Part shown: positions 54,959-62,827 of the stretch, in pieces
Layout of the letters: the number at the start of each line of letters is the position of its first letter
Numbering within the stretch: the first letter of the stretch is position 1
Assembly: GCF_003234445.2 (NCBI RefSeq)
Contig: NZ_CP126269.1
Location: 2,232,001-2,296,000, forward strand
Length of the DNA stretch: 64,000 nucleotides
Direction of reading: 5' to 3'
Source: Curtobacterium sp. MCLR17_036
GTDB taxonomy: Bacteria > Actinomycetota > Actinomycetes > Actinomycetales > Microbacteriaceae
Notes under the pieces: model-generated
What the model saw: the letters and a program-made list of their open reading frames with translations, nothing else
What the model was told of the DNA's origin: nothing
Databases searched by the model: none
Position numbers and translations under genes: made by a program

Positions 54959-55938
54959 CGTTCGGAGTCCCGGTTCGTGAGGCGGGCGTTGATCAGGGAG
55001 AACGCCAGGATGATCACGAACAGGACGAACGACAGCGCGGACGCGTAGCCCATCTGCAGTGATCCGAACCCGCGGTCGTAGATGTAGTAGACGATCGTGA
55101 CGGTGGAGTTGCCCGGCCCGCCCTTCGTCAGGACGTAGGCCTGGTCGAACACCTGGAACGCGTTGATGATGAGCAGCGTCGACACCAGGAAGGTGGTGCG
55201 TCGGATGCTCGGCAGGACCACGTAGCGGAACACCTGCCACGCGTTGGCGCCGTCGAGCCGGGCCGCTTCGCGCAGGTCCGGCGAGACTCCCTGCAGGCCG
55301 CCGAGGAAGATCATCATGTTGCCGCCGAAGCCGGCCCAGACGCTCATCATGACGATCGCGAACATCGCCCAGTGCGAGTCGTACAGCCACGCGGGCCCGT
55401 CGATGCCGAACCACCCGAGTGCGGCGTTGAGCAGGCCGTGCTGGGGGTTGAGCACCCAGTACCAGACGGTGGCGGTCGCCACGGTGGACGAGACGACCGG
55501 GATGTAGAAGAGCGTGCGGAAGATCCGGACGGCCCGACCACTGCGGTTGAGCAGCAGCGCGGTGGCGAGCGCGATGACGAGTCCGAGCGGCACGTAGAGG
55601 GCCGTGTAGTACACGGTGTTGCGCAGCGCCGTCCAGAAGAACGGGTCGCCGGCGATCCGCGTGTAGTTGTCGAACCCGACCCACTTGAGGTCACCGATGA
55701 CCGCGTAGTCGCTCAGGCTGACGACCGCGGCGACGACCACGGGCAGGGCGGTGAAGAGCAGGAACAGCGCGCCGGGCAGGGCCAGGAAGACCCAGGCCGC
55801 ACGGGTCTGCTGCTTGCGGGTGGCGCTGACCCCCGTGCCGCGTTCGGTCCGGCGACGCTGCGGTCCCGGAGCGCCGACGGCCTCGGCGGCCTCGCCCCCG
55901 ACGACGGCCTGCGCCTCCGGGGTGGTCACGACGCTCAC
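54955..55938 (-). CDS. ABC sugar transporter permease (MalF-type)
   Basis: A 327-residue permease with six spans after a cytosolic N-terminus. The EAA loop is EAARLDGANAWQVF, followed by TFLVSTLLIINAFQVFDQ and YVLTKGGPGNSTVTIVYYIY, a pattern of MalF-like sugar permeases. The GTG overlaps the GH125 stop (GTGA). Confidence 0.93.
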   Translation of the reverse strand: MSVVTTPEAQAVVGGEAAEAVGAPGPQRRRTERGTGVSATRKQQTRAAWVFLALPGALFLLFTALPVVVAAVVSLSDYAVIGDLKWVGFDNYTRIAGDPFFWTALRNTVYYTALYVPLGLVIALATALLLNRSGRAVRIFRTLFYIPVVSSTVATATVWYWVLNPQHGLLNAALGWFGIDGPAWLYDSHWAMFAIVMMSVWAGFGGNMMIFLGGLQGVSPDLREAARLDGANAWQVFRYVVLPSIRRTTFLVSTLLIINAFQVFDQAYVLTKGGPGNSTVTIVYYIYDRGFGSLQMGYASALSFVLFVIILAFSLINARLTNRDSER

Positions 55939-57239
55939 CGGGTGCTCCGCTCCGGCTGACGGGCGCCGGTCCGCAGGTCGGCCACGTCGAGGACGAACTC
56001 GCAGAACATCGCGTTCGCCCACGAGAACCACGGCCGGGTGAACTCGGTGGGGTCGTCGACGTCGAAGGACTCGTGCATGAGCCGGGTACCGGCGTGCGTG
56101 GCGCAGAGCTGCGCGAGCACCGCGGCCCGCTCGTCGGCCGAGGTGGACGTCAGACCCTGCACGGCGAGGGCGATCGGCCACACGTTCCGGCCCGGGGTGT
56201 GCGGGCTGCCGATGCCGCTGCCGGCAGCTCCCGCGTACCAGTACGGGTTCGCCGGGGACAGCACGGCGGCGCGGGTGCGCAGGTAGAGCGGGTCGTCGAC
56301 CGCGCACCAGCCGAGCATCGGCAGCGACAGCAGGCTCGGCACGTTCGCGTCGTCCATGACGAGCGCCGAGCCGAGCCCGTCGACCTCGTAGGCCAGGACC
56401 TCGCCGTGCTCCGGCAGCAGGACCGTTCCGTGCCGGTGGATCGCCGCGTCGATCTCGTCCGCCAGGGCGGTGGCGCGCTCGGCCAGGTCGTGGTCGTCGA
56501 GCACGACCGTCGCGATCTCGGCCACGTGCCGGAGCTCGGTCACGGCGAAGGCGTTGCCGGGCACGTTGTAGCCGTGCGTCGTCGCGTCGTCGCTCGGACG
56601 GAAGGCGCTCCAGGTCAGGTCGGTCCGGGCTGTCAGCGGGCCGGCGCCGTCGCGCACCAGGGTGTCGGACGGCAGCAGCGGATCGGGCCGTTCGAACCGG
56701 TAGCCGGACGCCGTCTCGTGGTCCTGCTCGAGGGTCCAGAGGTCGACGGCGGCGGCCGCGACGGCGCGGAAGTCGGCGAGGTGGTCCGTCCGCCCGGTGC
56801 GCGTCCACAGCGCGTGCGCGAGTTGGATCGGGTAGCAGAGCGAGTCGATCTCGTACTTCCGCTCCCAGACCCACGGGCTCATCGGCGTGTGGTCGTCGGT
56901 GTGGCCGGCGCCGTCGGGTGCGCGGTTGAAGGCGTTCGCGTACGGGTCGACGAGCACGAACGCGAGCTGGCGTCGCGACACCGCCGCGACCGTGTCGGCG
57001 AGTGCCCGGTCGTCGGCGACGAAGTGCAGGTAGGGCGTCAGTTGCGCCGTGGAGTCCCGGAGCCACATCGCGGGGATGTCGCCGGTCACCATGAAGGCCG
57101 TCCCGTCCGGCATCGCCGTGATGGTCGTCGACAGCGTGTTCGCGAAGCAGTTCGCGAAGAGGTCGCCGACCTCGCTGCCGAGCCGGTCCGTCACCTGTGC
57201 TGCGACCTGGTCGACCAGGTCCTGATGCGTCTGAGCCAC
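55935..57239 (-). CDS. GH125 family exo-alpha-1,6-mannosidase
   Basis: A 434-residue glycoside hydrolase of family 125, inverting exo-alpha-1,6-mannosidases. The family motif MVTGDIPAMWLRDSTAQLTP (near 50-68) contains the expected acid Asp, and NVPGNAFAVTELRH, GSGIGSPHTPGRNVWPIALAVQ and WFSWANAMFCEFV are conserved. No signal peptide, so it acts on imported oligosaccharides. The GTG has GGGAG five bases upstream. It is the first gene of the operon, behind a good promoter at 57274-57301. Confidence 0.92.
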   Translation of the reverse strand: MAQTHQDLVDQVAAQVTDRLGSEVGDLFANCFANTLSTTITAMPDGTAFMVTGDIPAMWLRDSTAQLTPYLHFVADDRALADTVAAVSRRQLAFVLVDPYANAFNRAPDGAGHTDDHTPMSPWVWERKYEIDSLCYPIQLAHALWTRTGRTDHLADFRAVAAAAVDLWTLEQDHETASGYRFERPDPLLPSDTLVRDGAGPLTARTDLTWSAFRPSDDATTHGYNVPGNAFAVTELRHVAEIATVVLDDHDLAERATALADEIDAAIHRHGTVLLPEHGEVLAYEVDGLGSALVMDDANVPSLLSLPMLGWCAVDDPLYLRTRAAVLSPANPYWYAGAAGSGIGSPHTPGRNVWPIALAVQGLTSTSADERAAVLAQLCATHAGTRLMHESFDVDDPTEFTRPWFSWANAMFCEFVLDVADLRTGARQPERSTR

Positions 57240-57273
57240 GTTGCTCCCCTTGACTTCTCTTGGTGTGGCTCCA

Positions 57274-57301
57274 ACTATATTGATTAGCCTCATCCGCGCA
57301 A
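57274..57301 (-). promoter_or_regulatory. Promoter of the GH125-ABC-GH76 operon
   Basis: On the minus strand TTGCGC (57301-57296) and TATAGT (57279-57274) are separated by 16 bases, a good -35/-10 pair. It lies in the only AT-rich stretch nearby, which also contains AGTATACT (57313-57320), a perfect palindrome overlapping a TATACT that could be the -10 of the divergent secreted GH76 gene. The palindrome is a candidate operator. Confidence 0.6.
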
Positions 57302-57371
57302 GAAGTAGTTTGAGTATACTTTTTACTGATGCGCAGGGCATCGGGATGAGGCGTGGATCGAAGGAGATTCC

Positions 57372-58910
57372 ATGCAGCACAGACTCGTCGGCCTGCTCGT
57401 CGCGGGGGCGCTCGCCACCGCCGGGCTCACCGGGGCCGGTCTCGCGACCGCACCCGACCGGGCCTCCGCGCTGACCTCGACCCAGGCGACGGACGCGTAC
57501 GACGCGTTCGTCGACACCTACTGGGACCCGGACGCGAAGTACTTCTTCACCTGGAGCGACCACCAGGTGCACTCCGAGCACGCCGTCGGTCCACAGGGCG
57601 GCGCGTACACCGACTACTGGTGGGAGGCCCAGGCCTGGGAAGCCGTGATGGACCGGTACGAGCGCACGCACGACGCGGCGAGCCGGCAGATGATCGACGA
57701 CGTGTTCGACGGCTGGCGTGCGGCGTACCCGGACTTCCGCGAGAACGACTGGAACGACGACATGGGCTGGTGGGCGCGGGGCAGCATCCGCGCCTACGAG
57801 CTCACCGGCGAAGCCCGGTACCTCACCGAGGCGCAGGACATCTTCGCGTACATCGCGCAGTACGAGGACACCACGTACGGCGGCGGGATCTGGTGGAAGA
57901 ACGTCGACGTCGGCGACGGCACCCGCAACGAGAAGAACGTCGCGACGAACGGCACCGCGGTCTGGACCGCGCTCCGGCTCTACGCCGCGACCGGGGACAC
58001 CACCTACCGCGACACCGCCGAGCGCCTCTACGCCTGGCTGCAGACGAACTTCGACCGTGACGGCCACATCCGCGACCACGTCAGCGGGACCGGACAGTTC
58101 ACCGACTACGACTGGACCTACAACCAGGGCCAGTTCGCCGGCGCCGCCCTGCAGATGTACCTGCTCACCGACGACCAGCAGTACCTCGACCGCGCGACAC
58201 GTGCGACCGACTGGGCCGTCGACAACCTGACGGTCGCGGGCACCTTCCTGAACGAGGGCACGAGCGACACCGAGGGCTTCAAGGCGATCCTCACGCGCGA
58301 CATCCGGGCCCTCATCGACGATGCCGGGCAGACCCAGTACGAGGCGGTGCTCACCCGGAACGCCTCACAGGCCGCGAACCACGTCTCCCCCGAGGGCATC
58401 GGCGGCGCGGACTGGACCGCACCGACGCCGTCCGTGACGACCACGCCCCAGCTGTCGCTCGGCGCCGCGGCGACGGTCGCGATCACGCAGCAGGCCGTGC
58501 CGGACGGCTCCACCGCGGTCGTCGAGGGCGACGGCGTGTACCAGGCCGAGAACGTCGACCACCCGGGCATCTCGACGGAGTCCTCGAACGCCGGGGCGAC
58601 CGGCCGCGGGTACCTCGCCGGCTGGAACACCGCCGGCACCGCGGCCACGTTCCACGTGAACGTCGCGACCGCGGGCACCCACACCCTCACGTTCCGCTCC
58701 GCCGCCGCGGCCGGCACGGCCGTCCGGTCCGTGCGGGTCGGCGACGGGCCCGCGACGACCGTGTCGTTCCCGGGCACGTCGTCCTGGTCGCAGTGGACCA
58801 CCACGACGGTGACGGTCGACCTGGCCGCGGGCTCGAACGCGGTGGTCGTCGCCGCAGGGTCCGGGAACGCGAACTACCTCAACCTCGACGCGATGACCGT
58901 GTCGCACTGA
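57372..58910 (+). CDS. Secreted GH76 alpha-1,6-mannanase with C-terminal CBM
   Basis: A 512-residue exported enzyme. A signal peptide is followed by a likely ASA cleavage site after residue 33. The GH76 domain (about 36-335) has the catalytic Asp pair in NDWNDDMGWWARG (about 129-130) and TYNQGQFAGAALQMYLL. A linker leads to a beta-rich domain (about 389-512: YQAENVDHPGIS to YLNLDAMTV) of the CBM6/CBM35 type. AAGGAG lies six bases before the ATG. It would release alpha-1,6-manno-oligosaccharides from fungal or bacterial mannan for the divergent import operon. Its stop region is repeated five more times downstream. Confidence 0.92.
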   Translation: MQHRLVGLLVAGALATAGLTGAGLATAPDRASALTSTQATDAYDAFVDTYWDPDAKYFFTWSDHQVHSEHAVGPQGGAYTDYWWEAQAWEAVMDRYERTHDAASRQMIDDVFDGWRAAYPDFRENDWNDDMGWWARGSIRAYELTGEARYLTEAQDIFAYIAQYEDTTYGGGIWWKNVDVGDGTRNEKNVATNGTAVWTALRLYAATGDTTYRDTAERLYAWLQTNFDRDGHIRDHVSGTGQFTDYDWTYNQGQFAGAALQMYLLTDDQQYLDRATRATDWAVDNLTVAGTFLNEGTSDTEGFKAILTRDIRALIDDAGQTQYEAVLTRNASQAANHVSPEGIGGADWTAPTPSVTTTPQLSLGAAATVAITQQAVPDGSTAVVEGDGVYQAENVDHPGISTESSNAGATGRGYLAGWNTAGTAATFHVNVATAGTHTLTFRSAAAAGTAVRSVRVGDGPATTVSFPGTSSWSQWTTTTVTVDLAAGSNAVVVAAGSGNANYLNLDAMTVSH

Positions 58911-59086
58911 GCGCAGCGAAGCAACCCCGGAAGACATTGAGCGCAGCGAAGCAACCCCGGAAGACACTGAGCGCAGCGAAGCAACCCCGGAAGACACTGA
59001 GCGCAGCGAAGCAACCCCGGAAGACACTGAGCGCAGCGAAGCAACCCCGGAAGACACTGAGCGGAGCAGAGCAACCGCGGAACGCA
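58907..59086 (+). repeat. 30-bp tandem repeat continuing the GH76 stop region
   Basis: Six copies of a 30-base unit (CTGAGCGCAGCGAAGCAACC onward) start at 58907, 58937, 58967, 58997, 59027 and 59057. The first contains the real stop TGA. Four copies are nearly identical, and the last is diverged. Because 30 is a multiple of three, the stop recurs in the gene's frame in every copy. Confidence 0.95.
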
Positions 59087-59088
59087 CG

Positions 59089-59120
59089 AAACCCCGCCGG
59101 ACAGGAGTCCGGCGGGGTTT
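59089..59120. terminator. Strong bidirectional rho-independent terminator
   Basis: AAACCCCGCCGGAC and GTCCGGCGGGGTTT form a perfect 14-base stem with the loop AGGA, with A residues before and T residues after. It can end the GH76 transcript from the left and the minus-strand tRNA transcript from the right. Confidence 0.92.
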
Positions 59121-59131
59121 CGTCGTGCTGG

Positions 59132-59204
59132 TGACCCCAGCGGGATTCGAACCCGCGTTACCGCCGTGAGAGGGCAGCGTACTAGGCCGCTATACGATGG
59201 GGCC
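59132..59204 (-). tRNA. tRNA-Glu (CTC)
   Basis: A 73-base tRNA on the minus strand with acceptor GGCCCCA pairing TGGGGTC, anticodon loop CCTCTCA (anticodon CTC) and T-loop GGTTCGAATCC. The CCA end is not encoded. It is identical to the second copy 38 bases away, which lies upstream on the same strand. Confidence 0.96.
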
Positions 59205-59242
59205 GCGGCGTGTCGTCGGACTCGGAGGCTAGCCACCTGTGG

Positions 59243-59315
59243 TGACCCCAGCGGGATTCGAACCCGCGTTACCGCCGTGAGAGGGCAGCGTACTAGGCCG
59301 CTATACGATGGGGCC
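59243..59315 (-). tRNA. tRNA-Glu (CTC), second copy
   Basis: Identical over all 73 bases to the copy at 59132-59204, with the same anticodon CTC. The two are likely cotranscribed on the minus strand and ended by the terminator at 59089-59120. Confidence 0.96.
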
Positions 59316-59390
59316 GTTCCGACAACTCGACAAGTATGGCACAAGCCGCGCACGGAGCCAAAACGAGGCGTGTCGCCCGGGTGTGCCGTC

Positions 59391-59432
59391 GGACGGGAGG
59401 CCCGTGGCGGCCCCGCCACGGGCCTCCCGTCC
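59391..59432. terminator. 42-bp palindrome downstream of the MBL hydrolase gene
   Basis: Twenty-base arms starting GGACGGGAGGCCCGTGGCGG surround two bases. It lies after the MBL hydrolase stop on the minus strand, upstream of the tRNA pair. It is the CGTGGCGG-centred subtype of the dispersed palindrome family. Confidence 0.75.
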
Positions 59433-59479
59433 GACCGTGCGGGCGTCCTGGACCGGTCGCCCCGCGGACGAGGCGGTGG

Positions 59480-60115
59480 TCAGACGGTCAGGGACTCCCC
59501 CGGTCGGAGCACGACGAGTTCACCCGCGGTGCCGAGCGCCTCGCGGAGGCGCCCGGTGTGCATCGCGTACCCGACGTCGGACAGGGTGGCCTCGTGGACC
59601 GGGTAGGCACGGGCCGGACCGACCGCGGCGACGTAGTCCATCAGCTCACCCACCTTCAGCCACGGTGCCCCGACCGGAGCGGCGAGCACCTCGACGGGGA
59701 CGTCGGGGACGGTGTACGAGTCGCCGGGGTGGAACAGCCGGCCGCCCACCAGGACGCCGGTGTTGTCGACGACGGGGACGCTCGAGTGGATGACGTTGTG
59801 CCGCGTCCCGTGGAAGTCGAGCGTGAACGGCCCGACCGTGCGGTGGTCGCCGTGGGTGACGACGTCGACCTCGATGCCCGCGTCGGCGAGGACGGCCCGG
59901 ACCCCCTCGGGCCCGATGACGACGGCGCCGGGGTTCGCCGCCGTGATCCGGAGCACCTGCTCGGGCGTGACGTGGTCGGGGTGCTCGTGCGTGACCACGA
60001 CGGCGACGACCCCCGTGGTGTCCACCGGCCGGGTGAGCTCGCCGGGGTCGAGGACGAGGCGTGCGGTGCCCTCGGTGACGATCTGGCAGGCGTGTTCGAG
60101 CTTGGTGACCTCCAT
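59480..60115 (-). CDS. MBL-fold metal-dependent hydrolase (UPF0173/UlaG-like)
   Basis: A 211-residue metallo-beta-lactamase-fold protein. The metal motif THEHPDH (about 42-48) is followed by GTRHNVIHSS and the later ligand motif FHPGDS. The family includes L-ascorbate-6-phosphate lactonase and many uncharacterised hydrolases; nothing here fixes the substrate. The ATG at 60115 begins the conserved MEVTKLEHACQIV. Confidence 0.88.
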   Translation of the reverse strand: MEVTKLEHACQIVTEGTARLVLDPGELTRPVDTTGVVAVVVTHEHPDHVTPEQVLRITAANPGAVVIGPEGVRAVLADAGIEVDVVTHGDHRTVGPFTLDFHGTRHNVIHSSVPVVDNTGVLVGGRLFHPGDSYTVPDVPVEVLAAPVGAPWLKVGELMDYVAAVGPARAYPVHEATLSDVGYAMHTGRLREALGTAGELVVLRPGESLTV

Positions 60116-60171
60116 GCGGGCGACCCTACGCGGCGTCGACGGGGACTTCGTGGGTCGCGTCGCCGCCCGGT

Positions 60172-60213
60172 GCTCGCCGCTCGCCGCTCGCCGCTCGCCG
60201 CTCGCCGCTCGGG
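60172..60213. repeat. 7-bp tandem repeat GCTCGCC
   Basis: Five exact copies of GCTCGCC from 60172, with a sixth partial one. Short repeats of this kind can change copy number by slippage. Here it lies between the MBL gene and the lacI terminator region, so no reading frame is affected. Confidence 0.85.
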
Positions 60214-60224
60214 GACAGTGACGC

Positions 60225-60286
60225 CGCACAACCAAAGTGAGCCCGCGCCGCGCGGTTCCCGGGTTCGAGCGCACTTCGGTTGTGCG
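60225..60286 (-). terminator. Long hairpin downstream of the LacI gene
   Basis: CGCACAACC-AAGTG (60225-60239) pairs with CACTT-GGTTGTGCG (60272-60286) around a GC-rich 32-base loop. It lies 100 bases after the regulator's stop on the minus strand. No T-run follows, so the terminator role is tentative. Confidence 0.5.
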
Positions 60287-60387
60287 ACACGAATCCGCGC
60301 CACGTCCGCGCCGCCCGCACCGAGCCGCGTGCGTCGCGCCACCCGTCGTCCGGAGCCGCGTGCGCCGCGCCCGCGCCCCGTCCGCTG

Positions 60388-61416
60388 TCAGCCGCCCGGC
60401 ACCCGCCCCGTCGTCGCGCGCACCACGAGCGCCGCGGGCGCCGCCGCGATCGACCGCGTGGCCGCCCCCTCGACCTCGGCGAGTACCGCGCGCGCGGCCG
60501 TCCTCCCCTGCGCCTCCGGGTCCTGCGCGACCGTCGTCAGTCCGACGGTCCGGCCGTACTCGTGGCCGTCGATCCCCATCACCGACAGGTCCTCCGGCAC
60601 CGACAGCCCGGCACGGTGCGCCGCAAGGAGCACCCCGAGCGCCATCTCGTCCGAGGCACAGAGCACCGCCGTCGGCCGCTCCGGCGCGTCGAGCAGCGCC
60701 GATCCCGCCGCGACGCCGCCCGGGAACGAGAAGCCGCCGTCGAGCAGCCGGTGTGCCGGCACGACCCGGCCCGCGGCCCGCATCGCGTCGACGAAGCCGT
60801 CCCGGCGCAGGTGCGGGACGGCGACGTTCATCCCGGCCTCGTCCTGCCCGCCGACGTAGGCGACCGCGCGGTGCCCGAGCGCGCACAGGTGCCCGACCGC
60901 GGTCCGGGTGACGGCACGGTCGTCCACGCCGACGTTCCGCAGGCCCGGGGCAAGGCCGCCGATCACGATCATCGGGTGCCGTGCGAGTTCGAGTTCGGCG
61001 CGTTCGGTCGCGTCGAGCACCAGGGACATGAGGACGAGGCCGTCCACCCGGTGCCGCAGCATCGACCGCCGGAACGCCCGGTCGCGGTCGCCGCCCGGCC
61101 CGCCGAGGTTGTAGAGGACGAGGTCGTACCCGGCGCGCTTGAGCTCGGCGTCGACCCCGCCGAGCGCCTTGACGAAGAACCACCGGTCGATCACCGGCAG
61201 CACGACGCCGACCGCGCGCTGCCGCCCGGTCGCGAGGCCGGCCGCCGCGGAGCTCGGGACGTAGCCGAGCTCGTCGGCGACGCGCCGCACCTGGTCGACG
61301 GTGGTGTCCGCCACGCTCGGCATCCCGCGGAGCGCGCGCGACACCGTCGACTTCGACAACCCCGTGGCGGTCGCGATCTGCTGGATGCCCGCCGCACCGC
61401 CCGGGAGGCCCGTCAC
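60388..61416 (-). CDS. LacI family transcriptional regulator
   Basis: A 342-residue LacI-type repressor: an N-terminal helix-turn-helix (IQQIATATGLSKSTVSRALRG, split across about 11-31) with hinge helix VPSSAAAGLATGR, then a periplasmic-binding-like sugar sensor (VGVVLPVIDRWFF to the C-terminus, including CASDEMALGVLLAA and DLSVMGIDGHE). The GTG overlaps the stop of the small membrane protein gene. It closes the ABC sugar operon 63957-60388 and probably regulates it. Confidence 0.93.
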   Translation of the reverse strand: MTGLPGGAAGIQQIATATGLSKSTVSRALRGMPSVADTTVDQVRRVADELGYVPSSAAAGLATGRQRAVGVVLPVIDRWFFVKALGGVDAELKRAGYDLVLYNLGGPGGDRDRAFRRSMLRHRVDGLVLMSLVLDATERAELELARHPMIVIGGLAPGLRNVGVDDRAVTRTAVGHLCALGHRAVAYVGGQDEAGMNVAVPHLRRDGFVDAMRAAGRVVPAHRLLDGGFSFPGGVAAGSALLDAPERPTAVLCASDEMALGVLLAAHRAGLSVPEDLSVMGIDGHEYGRTVGLTTVAQDPEAQGRTAARAVLAEVEGAATRSIAAAPAALVVRATTGRVPGG

Positions 61417-61907
61417 CGCTCCGTCGCGCGTGTCGCGTCCGCCGGGTGCACGGCCCGAGCGCCGTGGTCCGGTTCCGCGGGTGCGTCCGTCGTGTCCATC
61501 GGGCCGGGGCGGCCGCGCTCGGCCGGTCCGTCACGCCGCTCGCGCCGTGGCCGTCCGGCTCGTCGGGCACGTCCGGCCCGCTCGACCTCGTCCCAGCCGA
61601 CGTGTCCGTGCACCCGGCCGTCCGGGCCGGGCTGGTCGTCGCGGCTGCTGCCGGACCGCACGGGGACGAACGCGGCGGCGGTCCCGGAGCCGTCGTCGTC
61701 CTGCCGCCGGAGGACCCGGACCCGCCAGCGGTCGAGCGCGACCACGGCGAGCACGCACGCGAGCAGGGTGAGCGCCCAGCCGAGCGCCGGTCGCCCGGTG
61801 AGCTCGCAGGACACCGTGACGACGAGGAACAGGACGCCGAACGCGCCGACGAAGCCGATCGCCTCCTCGATCCGTGCGGTGGGCCGGGTGGGGCCGCGCT
61901 GGGCCAT
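61413..61907 (-). CDS. Hypothetical two-span membrane protein
   Basis: A 164-residue protein with two predicted membrane spans (about 16-33 and 41-58) and a long basic, Arg/Gly/Pro-rich tail. I do not recognise a family. It starts six bases after the MalG-type permease stop and overlaps lacI by four bases, so it is part of the sugar ABC operon. The tail is low-complexity and could vary. Confidence 0.6.
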   Translation of the reverse strand: MAQRGPTRPTARIEEAIGFVGAFGVLFLVVTVSCELTGRPALGWALTLLACVLAVVALDRWRVRVLRRQDDDGSGTAAAFVPVRSGSSRDDQPGPDGRVHGHVGWDEVERAGRARRAGRPRRERRDGPAERGRPGPMDTTDAPAEPDHGARAVHPADATRATER

Positions 61908-61912
61908 CGTCG

Positions 61913-62827
61913 TCAGCCCTTCACGCCGCCGGCGGTCAGGCCGGCCACGATGCGGCGTTGGAAGACGAGGACGAGGACCACGAGCGGGATCGTGACGATC
62001 GTGCCCGCGGCCATCACCGCCGTGTAGGGCTCCTGGTGCGGCTGCGACCCGGCGAACGAGGCGATCGCGACCGTGACCGGCTGCGTCGCGTCGCTCGACA
62101 GCTGTGACGAGATGAGGTACTCGTTCCAGCTCGAGATGAACGCCAGGATCGCCGTCGTGAACACGGCGGGCGCGGCGAGCGGCAGGATGATCCGCCGGAA
62201 CGCCTGGATGCGGGTGCACCCGTCGATGCGCGCTGCCTCTTCGAGGTCCCAGGGCATCTCACGGAAGAACGACGCCAGCGTGTAGACCGTCAGCGGCAGC
62301 ACGAACGAGATGCTCGGCAGGATGAGCGCCTGGTAGCTCCCCATCCACCCGATGTCGGTGAAGAGCTGGAACAGCGGCGAGATGAGCGCGACGCCCGGGA
62401 ACATCGACGCCGCGAGGATCGCGCCGGCGATGAGCGACTTGCCGCGGAACTCGAGCCGGGCGAGTGCGTACGCCGCCGACGTGCCGACCAGCAGCGCGAT
62501 GACGGTCACGGCGATCCCGATGAAGACGCTGTTGAGCAGTGCCCGACCGAGGTGGTTGCCGAGTGCCGTGGAGAACGCGGTCGCGTAGTTGTCGAGCGTG
62601 ACGTGGGTGAACCACGGCGTCGGGTCGAAGGTGTAGCCGACGTCGCGGAAGCTCGTCACCACCATCCAGTAGAACGGCAGCAGGCACCAGACGGCGATGA
62701 CGGCGGCCTGCACGACGGTGCGGACGGTCGGGCCGTGGTGGCGGCGCACCCGGACGTCGGGACGGTCGGCGGCGCGGTCGCGGCTCGTCGCCGCCGGGGA
62801 CCGTGGTCGGTCGGCTGCGAGGGTCAC
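61913..62827 (-). CDS. ABC sugar transporter permease (MalG-type), second operon
   Basis: A 304-residue, six-span permease. The EAA loop is EEAARIDGCTRIQAF (about 195-209), and the C-terminal stretch QPHQEPYTAVMAAGTIVTIP is typical of maltose/trehalose-type MalG proteins. GTG overlaps the partner permease stop. Basic N-terminal tail of about 35 residues. Confidence 0.93.
   Translation of the reverse strand: MTLAADRPRSPAATSRDRAADRPDVRVRRHHGPTVRTVVQAAVIAVWCLLPFYWMVVTSFRDVGYTFDPTPWFTHVTLDNYATAFSTALGNHLGRALLNSVFIGIAVTVIALLVGTSAAYALARLEFRGKSLIAGAILAASMFPGVALISPLFQLFTDIGWMGSYQALILPSISFVLPLTVYTLASFFREMPWDLEEAARIDGCTRIQAFRRIILPLAAPAVFTTAILAFISSWNEYLISSQLSSDATQPVTVAIASFAGSQPHQEPYTAVMAAGTIVTIPLVVLVLVFQRRIVAGLTAGGVKG

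Noticed and set aside
58793..59134. ORF encoding a ten-residue repeated peptide (AAKQPRKTLS)
   Set aside because: It is only the 30-bp tandem repeat read in another frame; no ribosome site and no conserved start.
59132..59315. Integration site for a mobile element at the tRNA-Glu pair
   Set aside because: No integrase or partial tRNA copy is seen; the mannan locus next to it has composition like its neighbours except in the short promoter region.
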